Below, piece by piece: positions 22,610 through 27,880 of a stretch of DNA of 27,880 bases. Made by a program: the position numbers and the translations under genes. Numbering within the stretch: position 1 is the first letter of the stretch; each line of letters starts with the position of its first letter. Source of the DNA: Deltaproteobacteria bacterium (lineage in GTDB: Bacteria > Desulfobacterota > JADFXK01); the NCBI GenBank assembly GCA_015233285.1, contig JADFYA010000009.1:1-27880 (forward strand). The letters run 5' to 3'. Under the pieces are notes generated by a model. It made no database searches. It was not told the DNA's origin and saw nothing but the letters and a program-made list of their open reading frames with translations.

Positions 22610-22918
22610 TCAAGCCAGCAGATACTCTCCGGCCGCCGTACCTTCTTCCAGGGCATCAAGTATGCTGTCGATCTTCTCTTCACTATCGACATTTCCGTAC
22701 CAATAGTTCTGGGGATAGACGATCATCACCGGGCCGTTGTCGCACAGCTTCAGACACCCGCAACTGGACACCATCGCCCCCATACCCCGGTCAAGAATTT
22801 CATTTTCGATGTATGGTAAGAAATCGATGGAGCCTTTTTTGTGGCAAACGCCTTTGGTGTCGCCGGCGGATGCTCTAAAGCTGGCACAAACAAAAATGTG
22901 TTGATCCGGTTTATTCAT
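22610..22918 (-). CDS. Thioredoxin-like [2Fe-2S] ferredoxin
   Basis: This 102-residue protein belongs to the thioredoxin-fold [2Fe-2S] ferredoxins, often found in nif clusters. Cluster ligands are likely among C11 and C25 in the N-terminal part (VCASFRASAGDTKGVCHKKG) and the Cys of SSCGCLKLCDNGP. The NGPVMIVYPQNYWYGNV strand is typical of the family. AAAGGAGG precedes the ATG by 7 bases. It lies 46 bp after nifB, so it probably supplies electrons for nitrogenase cofactor assembly or for nitrogenase itself; the exact role is inference from position. Confidence 0.88.
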   Translation of the reverse strand: MNKPDQHIFVCASFRASAGDTKGVCHKKGSIDFLPYIENEILDRGMGAMVSSCGCLKLCDNGPVMIVYPQNYWYGNVDSEEKIDSILDALEEGTAAGEYLLA

Positions 22919-22964
22919 TTGGCTTCCTCCTTTATGTTTAAATATTCCTGAGTCGCTTCATCGA

Positions 22965-24254
22965 TTAATCACAACCGCCTCCGTCACCGCCACATCCGGC
23001 GCCACAGGCTTTGGTTTGACGTTTCAGCATGTAATTGATGTTGCTGCCGTCAAAAACACCTTTTACCGCATCTTCAATCAAACCTTCCAGAACCAGGACG
23101 TTGACGCCACCGGTAGTCAGCACCCGGCGGGGATTTTCGCCGATTCCGCTAACCATCAAGGTATGGCAGTCTTTGATCAAATGGGAGAGCGATTCCCAAC
23201 GCTCCATCCCGCCTCCCGGTTCCGGCGCCTGTCTGGTGGCCACCAAGGAAATTTTATCTTTTTCCCGGCCGTATATGAGCAACTGATAAGCTTCCCCGAG
23301 GTGTTGATTGACCAGCACCCCTTCCATACTGGCCACCGCCACATAGGGGCGAGGTCCGGTCCCGAAAGCCGGCGGTCCGGATATGGCCGGCGGCGGCTCC
23401 GGCAGCTTTTCACAATTCTTCAACAGATCGATTAAATTCATGTTCATGGTCTCGCCCAACAACCCGACCGCATCGGCCCGGCATCTGGTGCAATGGTGCA
23501 TCTGAGGCAGATACTTACCGGCCCGGCCGCGGACCTCTTGAATCATTTCTTTGGAGGGTTCGGGGATATCCTCGAAGGCCGCGCCCTGATTGGGGTAATA
23601 GGCCACGCAATTCAGGATATCTACCTTTAGCTCCGCCATCTTGGCCGCGACCTCCGGAATATGTTGGTCATTGATGCCCGGAATTATAATCGAATTAATT
23701 TTAACGGTAATATCTCGGTCTTTAAGTCCGGCGACGGCCTTAAGTTGATTCTCCAGGAGGATGCGCGCCCCCTCACCAGACTGCCGGACTCTTTTCCCAT
23801 AGCGGACCCAGGAGTAAATCTTGGCCCCGATGGCGGGATCAACGGCGTTTACGGTGATGGTCACGTGACTAACCTTGAGCCGGGCCAGTTCATCCAGATG
23901 GGGTCCGATGTCCAGCCCGTTTGAGGCCACACACAGCAGCATCCCGGGATATTTTGTCCGCACCTGCCGAAGCGTTTCCAGGGTTTCTTCCGGATTGGCA
24001 AAAGGATCGCCCGGTCCGGCAATCCCGACCACCGCAATATTGGGCTTAACTTTTATAACCTCATCCAGATAGACCAGGGCCTGATAGGGCGAGAGGATCC
24101 CGCTGGTCACGCCGGGTCGGCTTTCATTAACGCAATCGAATTTCCGGTTGCAGAATTTGCACTGGACGTTACACCGGGGCGCCACCGGCAAATGGATTCT
24201 GCCGAAGGTATGCCGGGCCTTATCGTTGAAACACGGATGCGCGGACAAATTCAT
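22965..24254 (-). CDS. nifB: Nitrogenase cofactor biosynthesis radical SAM protein
   Basis: This 429-residue NifB builds the 8Fe core (NifB-co), the precursor of the FeMo-cofactor, by radical SAM chemistry. The Cys motif C28-x3-C32-x2-C35 (APRCNVQCKFCNRKF) binds the [4Fe-4S] cluster, and GIAGPGDPFANPE is the GGE-like SAM region. NCVAYYPNQGAAF and HHCTRCRADAVGLL contain further cluster ligands. Residues from about 305 form the fused NifX-like cofactor-binding domain (VASMEGVLVNQHLGEA). The last residues are Cys/Gly-rich (KACGAGCGGDGGGCD), a tail seen in some NifB proteins. GAGGT lies 6 bases before the ATG. A 176-bp gap separates it from nifN. Confidence 0.97.
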   Translation of the reverse strand: MNLSAHPCFNDKARHTFGRIHLPVAPRCNVQCKFCNRKFDCVNESRPGVTSGILSPYQALVYLDEVIKVKPNIAVVGIAGPGDPFANPEETLETLRQVRTKYPGMLLCVASNGLDIGPHLDELARLKVSHVTITVNAVDPAIGAKIYSWVRYGKRVRQSGEGARILLENQLKAVAGLKDRDITVKINSIIIPGINDQHIPEVAAKMAELKVDILNCVAYYPNQGAAFEDIPEPSKEMIQEVRGRAGKYLPQMHHCTRCRADAVGLLGETMNMNLIDLLKNCEKLPEPPPAISGPPAFGTGPRPYVAVASMEGVLVNQHLGEAYQLLIYGREKDKISLVATRQAPEPGGGMERWESLSHLIKDCHTLMVSGIGENPRRVLTTGGVNVLVLEGLIEDAVKGVFDGSNINYMLKRQTKACGAGCGGDGGGCD

Positions 24255-24360
24255 GGTGTGTTACCTCGCTGGGTGCGGGACTAAAACCACCTCCAAAAGA
24301 CATAACGCGAGAGAAGTAGGGGGCAGCGGTCTCAGGGCACCATTCGGAAATCAAAAAAAC

Positions 24361-24390
24361 ATCTGCGTTCATCTGCGAAATCTGTGGATT
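24361..24390. repeat. Short tandem 10-bp repeats between nifN and nifB
   Basis: ATCTGCGTTC, ATCTGCGAAA and TCTGTGGATT form imperfect 10-bp units, i.e. CGCAGATGAACGCAGATG on the minus strand, followed there by seven T. Similar units are common intergenic repeats in many bacterial genomes. The rest of the 24255-24430 gap shows no gene and no clear sigma-54 promoter. Confidence 0.35.
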
Positions 24391-24430
24391 AATTTCTGCC
24401 GGCCGGCTGATAAAGCTCGCCGAACCCAGG

Positions 24431-25795
24431 TTACATATAGGAATACCCGACCGCTGAGGCTTCCTGTCTTTTTTCAAGAATGGTATTCACGATGCGGTCA
24501 AATAATTGCTGGGCTCCGCCATATCCCACGTGCAGGATTCTTTGGCCGCCGACCCGGTCATGAATCGGAAACCCGACCCGAACCAGGGGGACGTTGAGCC
24601 GCCGGGCCATAGCGTAACCTTTGCTGTGGCCGATAATCAGATCCGGGTTCAGGTCCTGGGCCGCGTCCTCAATGGCGGTGAAGTCGGCGCCTTCCATTAT
24701 TTTGACGTCCTTTTCAGACCGACCCGGCACCAGAGCCCGAATTGTCTCGGTCAGAAAACCGCTTTTGCCCCCGGAGGCACACAGAACCGGAATGATCCCG
24801 ATTTCCGCCAGGAATGAAACTAAGCCCACGACCAGGTCTTCTTCCCCGTAAACGACGGCCCGGGCGTCCATGACGTACTTATGGCCGTCGACATAGGAGT
24901 CGATCAGACGCTCTCTTTCAGCCGCGTATTTTTCCGGGGTCGCTTTTCCCGTAATGAGTTCAATGGCCCGAAAAAGCGTGTCGCTCTCATTCACCCCGAT
25001 GGGCAGACCCAGGCTGTGGCAGGGCCGGCCATGACGTTGACTCAGGAGCTTCCCGGCGCTGTCTTGCCGGGCCAGAATCCTGCCAAATTCCAGGGTGGCG
25101 GTCGACTCGCCCATCCGGGCAATATCGGTCACCGGGGTGCCGCCGGCCGGGATGCGGTGGTATTCGGTCCAGGGCGCCCCGTCCAGGGTCTGGGAATAAT
25201 CTGGCAGCATCACAAATGGAACACCGAAATCGGTTAAGACACCCTTGAGATATCGCAGGTCCGCCGGAGACAACATACCGGGAAGAATATTGATCTGGTC
25301 CGTGCCCCGGTCTCGGTTGACGGCCAGGACATTCACCACCGCCTTTACGGCCCCGTGAAAACCATCAATGTGGGTGCCGCGATAACTGGGCGTGGGGACA
25401 TGGGCGATCGGAGGCACCTCATCCGGATTATTCATGGCCAAATAATTCCTTATGAACCCAGGTACATCGTCGCCAATGGTCTCGCTCAAGCAAGTGGTGG
25501 CCACACCGATAAATTCCGGATGGTATTGACGCCTGATATTATCCAGGGCCACCTTGATGTTGGCCCCACCTCCGAAGATGGCCGTCTGCTCGCCGAAATT
25601 GGAACACGCCACATCTACCGGCTCCTTGAAATGGCTGATCAGGTAGCGGCGGATATAGGTGGAACAGCCCTGCGAACCGTGGAGCAACGGTATTGACCCC
25701 TGAATTCCTTTGAAAGCCAGGGATGCGCCCAGCGGGGTGCAAAGTTTGCAGGCATTTCGGCTGACAACATATTCTTCTGTGATTTCGGAAAGCAT
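24431..25795 (-). CDS. nifN: Nitrogenase FeMo-cofactor scaffold protein NifN
   Basis: This 454-residue protein is the beta-like subunit of the NifEN scaffold on which NifB-co matures into FeMo-co. It is homologous to NifK but shorter at the N-terminus. Conserved stretches are CKLCTPLGASLAFKGIQGSI, LLHGSQGCSTYIRRYL, HFKEPVDVACSNFGEQTAIF and GVATTCLSETIGDDVPGFI. Cys residues near 16, 19, 44 and 62 are candidates for the interface cluster. It starts 4 bp after the nifE stop, with GGGAG before the ATG, so the pair is transcribed and translated together. Confidence 0.96.
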   Translation of the reverse strand: MLSEITEEYVVSRNACKLCTPLGASLAFKGIQGSIPLLHGSQGCSTYIRRYLISHFKEPVDVACSNFGEQTAIFGGGANIKVALDNIRRQYHPEFIGVATTCLSETIGDDVPGFIRNYLAMNNPDEVPPIAHVPTPSYRGTHIDGFHGAVKAVVNVLAVNRDRGTDQINILPGMLSPADLRYLKGVLTDFGVPFVMLPDYSQTLDGAPWTEYHRIPAGGTPVTDIARMGESTATLEFGRILARQDSAGKLLSQRHGRPCHSLGLPIGVNESDTLFRAIELITGKATPEKYAAERERLIDSYVDGHKYVMDARAVVYGEEDLVVGLVSFLAEIGIIPVLCASGGKSGFLTETIRALVPGRSEKDVKIMEGADFTAIEDAAQDLNPDLIIGHSKGYAMARRLNVPLVRVGFPIHDRVGGQRILHVGYGGAQQLFDRIVNTILEKRQEASAVGYSYM

Positions 25796-25799
25796 CGTC

Positions 25800-27170
25800 T
25801 TACTCCCTGCCGGATGAGGTTACTTTGGGGGGTGTCAACTTCCAGACCGGACTCATCACGGTGCCGTAGACTTCTTGGGCAAAGTTTAACATCCCGACAT
25901 ACCCGGCCAAAGGTATCTTGCGTTCGTGATTGTGATCGCAAAAACCTATCCCCATCTTATAGGCGATGGGCCGTTCCTTGACTCCGCCGATAACCAAATC
26001 AGCCTTTTTTTCAATGACATATTTGGAGAGTTCTAGCGGATTGGCATCATCTACGATCACACACCCGTCATCGCACATGTCACGCAAAACTTCATAGTCT
26101 TCCTGAGTTCCGGTCTGGGAGCCGGCCAGGACGACGCTCATTCCGATATGCCGCAGGGCTTTGATCAATGAAAAAGCTTTGAAGGCCCCGCCCACATAAA
26201 TGGCGGCCTTTTTCCCTTTAAGCGATTTCTTGATTTCGGCCAATCTGGGTTGAACCTGGGTGATCTCACAGCGCACCAGTTCTTTGGTCCGGGTCATAAT
26301 TTCAGGGTTATCGGCAAAATGTCCGGCGACGTCATAGAGCGCCTGGGACACATCTTCGATGCCGAAGTAAGACACCCGGATAAACGGAATGCCGTACTTC
26401 TCCTCCATCATCTTAGCCAGATAGGTCATTGAGCCGGAGCACTGGACGACGTTCAAGGCGGCCCCGTGGGAGCGTTTGACGTCAGCCACCCGGCCGTCCC
26501 CGGTGATCACGGAGACCACCTGGACACCCATCTTTTGGTAGTAATCCTTAATGATCCAGGCTTCTCCGCCGATGTTGAACTCGCCCAAGATGTTGATGCT
26601 CTGGGGGCTGATGGCCTCGGTTGCGCCTGTCCCGACCAGGTTAAACAGGGCCTCGCAAGCGGCTTTGTAACCATCCTTCTTGGTCCCTTTAAAACCCTCG
26701 GAGTGGACCGGCAGGACAGGGATACCCTTTTCGGCGCTGACCCGTTTACAGACCGCGTCCACATCATCGCCGATGATGCCGACAATGCAGGTGGCGTAGA
26801 CAAACGCGGCCTGGGGGGAATGCTTATCGATCAAAGTGGTCAGGGCCTGGTAAAGTTTCTTCTCCCCGCCGAAGATGACGTCCTTTTCCTGCAAATCCGT
26901 AGAAAAGCTAAGCCGGTGTAATTGTGGACCTGATGACAGCGCTCCTCTGATATCCCAGGTGTAGGCGGCGCAGCCTATGGGACCGTGAACCAGATGCAGG
27001 GCGTCGGCGATAGGGTAAAGCACTACCCTCGAACCGCAGAAGACGCACGCCCTCTGGCTGATGGATCCGGCCAGGCTCTGTTTCTCACAGGTCATGGAAA
27101 AAGGTTCGGCGCCCTTTTCGTAGATTTGATTCTCTCGTTCTTTGAGTATCGAAATCGCGGCCATCGTCAT
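25800..27170 (-). CDS. nifE: Nitrogenase FeMo-cofactor scaffold protein NifE
   Basis: This 456-residue protein is the NifD-like subunit of the NifEN scaffold complex. The N-terminal SQRACVFCGSRVVLYPIADA and LVHGPIGCAAYTWDIRG give the Cys residues for the interfacial cluster. YATCIVGIIGDDVDAV, ILGEFNIGGEAWIIKDYY and GGVKERPIAYKMGIGF are characteristic. NifE in place of VnfE/AnfE-type partners, together with NifN, indicates a molybdenum nitrogenase. It begins 9 bp after the nifK stop. ATG 27170 has GAAGGGA close by; ATG 27164 is equally possible. Confidence 0.97.
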   Translation of the reverse strand: MTMAAISILKERENQIYEKGAEPFSMTCEKQSLAGSISQRACVFCGSRVVLYPIADALHLVHGPIGCAAYTWDIRGALSSGPQLHRLSFSTDLQEKDVIFGGEKKLYQALTTLIDKHSPQAAFVYATCIVGIIGDDVDAVCKRVSAEKGIPVLPVHSEGFKGTKKDGYKAACEALFNLVGTGATEAISPQSINILGEFNIGGEAWIIKDYYQKMGVQVVSVITGDGRVADVKRSHGAALNVVQCSGSMTYLAKMMEEKYGIPFIRVSYFGIEDVSQALYDVAGHFADNPEIMTRTKELVRCEITQVQPRLAEIKKSLKGKKAAIYVGGAFKAFSLIKALRHIGMSVVLAGSQTGTQEDYEVLRDMCDDGCVIVDDANPLELSKYVIEKKADLVIGGVKERPIAYKMGIGFCDHNHERKIPLAGYVGMLNFAQEVYGTVMSPVWKLTPPKVTSSGRE

Positions 27171-27179
27171 GTCCCTTCT

Positions 27180-27880
27180 TTACATCACCAATTCAAATTC
27201 GGTTTCGGTCGAGTCTCTGTCTTGTCGATCCAGGATGGCATCGAGGATCTTTTCCAGCAATCTCATGGCGCCCCGGTATCCGACAGTCGGGAAATAGCTG
27301 TGTCCGACGCGGTCCAGGATGGGAAAACCAAACCGGACAAACGGAATATCTTCATCCCGGGCGATATATTTAACATAAGTGTTCCCGATCATCAGATCCA
27401 CCGGCTCTTGCTTGACCCACTGGTGGAACAGAAACATGTCGCCGGCCTGCCTGACGTTGACCGGATAAGGGGAATCTTTGGTGATTTCCCGGATCCGTTT
27501 TTCAAACTTCTTGCCCGGCGTACCGGTGACAATATGGATCGGCCACATATCGATGGAGACCAGAAACGAGGCCAGGGAAATAAGTTGATCCGGATCGCCG
27601 ACCAGGCCGACCTTCTTGCCGTAAAAATACTGGTGCATGTCCGTGATGATGTCCAGCAGTTGACCACGTTCATTGGTGATCGAATCCGGGACGTACACCC
27701 CGGCCACCCGGCGCAGGGTGTCGATGAATATGTCCGTGGCCTGTAACCCGATGGGCAGATCCAGGATCTCGCAGGGGACCTGGCATTTGGTGTCCAGGGT
27801 GGTGGCGGCCGGTCCCGAAGCCAGTTGGCCTAGGGCGATCGTGCCCATACTGCTGCCGGTCCGCCGCAAATCGTCCACAC
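27180..27880 (-). CDS. nifK: Nitrogenase molybdenum-iron protein beta chain, C-terminal part
   Basis: The gene runs off the right edge; 233 C-terminal residues are visible, about half of the usual 460-520. NifK forms the MoFe protein with NifD and carries half of the P-cluster ligands, which lie in the missing N-terminal part. Diagnostic pieces are CEILDLPIGLQATDIFIDTL, RGQLLDIITDMHQYFYGKKV, LMIGNTYVKYIARDEDIPFV and RFGFPILDRVGHSYFPTVGY. This matches NifK rather than NifN, and nifE follows after 9 bp. Confidence 0.96.
   Translation of the reverse strand, partial: VDDLRRTGSSMGTIALGQLASGPAATTLDTKCQVPCEILDLPIGLQATDIFIDTLRRVAGVYVPDSITNERGQLLDIITDMHQYFYGKKVGLVGDPDQLISLASFLVSIDMWPIHIVTGTPGKKFEKRIREITKDSPYPVNVRQAGDMFLFHQWVKQEPVDLMIGNTYVKYIARDEDIPFVRFGFPILDRVGHSYFPTVGYRGAMRLLEKILDAILDRQDRDSTETEFELVM

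Noticed and set aside
24255..24430. Sigma-54 promoter for nifB
   Set aside because: TGGTGCCC on the minus strand resembles a -24 element but no GC lies at the required 10-bp spacing.

Overview
The window looks like a chromosomal segment of an anaerobic, nitrogen-fixing member of the Desulfobacterota (Deltaproteobacteria). This is inferred from an hcp locus facing a Crp/Fnr-type regulator, abundant small iron-sulfur proteins, a V4R-domain protein, and a nif cluster (nifK-nifE-nifN-nifB plus accessory genes). No species call is possible from the sequence alone.

Left part (1-8150) is a nitrosative/redox stress neighbourhood. An Rpn/YhgA-like nuclease gene comes first and appears to have a 5' frameshift. 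It converges on a 229-residue Crp/Fnr regulator resembling HcpR, whose leader holds a perfect 16-bp palindrome of the TTGAC-N4-GTCAA type. Divergent to it is hcp (hybrid-cluster protein). Between hcp and an HD-domain protein lies a 377-bp transposon-like element with 22-bp terminal inverted repeats and an apparent 8-bp target duplication. A run of + strand genes follows (zinc-ribbon/HD protein, His-rich ferredoxin, small ferredoxin, cupin), then two minus-strand genes (V4R protein, small unknown protein).

Middle part (8557-21480) looks like a genomic island. It starts at tRNA-Gln(CTG), next to a frameshifted tyrosine-recombinase remnant. It carries an MHS-family transporter, a cyclase/Clp-N-like/FHA protein, a type I restriction-modification operon and a HicB/HicA-like pair. 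The right boundary is not defined; I found no second copy of the tRNA 3' end.

The most unusual object is the restriction operon. It reads hsdM, a 37-residue mini-ORF, hsdS, then a 1320-residue ORF, and every junction is a 4-bp ATGA overlap. The last ORF joins about 325 residues resembling a proteasome-beta/HslV-type Ntn hydrolase (Thr directly after the initiator Met, plus ATDSR, GVK and FAGDT motifs) to a complete 995-residue HsdR. The HsdR part has its own Met and a good Shine-Dalgarno sequence inside the ORF, so both a fusion and free HsdR could be made. The mini-ORF resembles the N-terminus of RhuM-family proteins and may be what remains of a deleted rhuM gene.

Right part (21636-27880) is the minus-strand nif cluster. 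After the end of nifK come nifE, nifN, nifB, a thioredoxin-like [2Fe-2S] ferredoxin, a NifX-like protein and a GNAT acetyltransferase, ending at a strong intrinsic terminator. NifE/NifN provide the scaffold and NifB the core cluster for FeMo-cofactor, so a molybdenum nitrogenase is implied; nifH and nifD would lie beyond the right edge.
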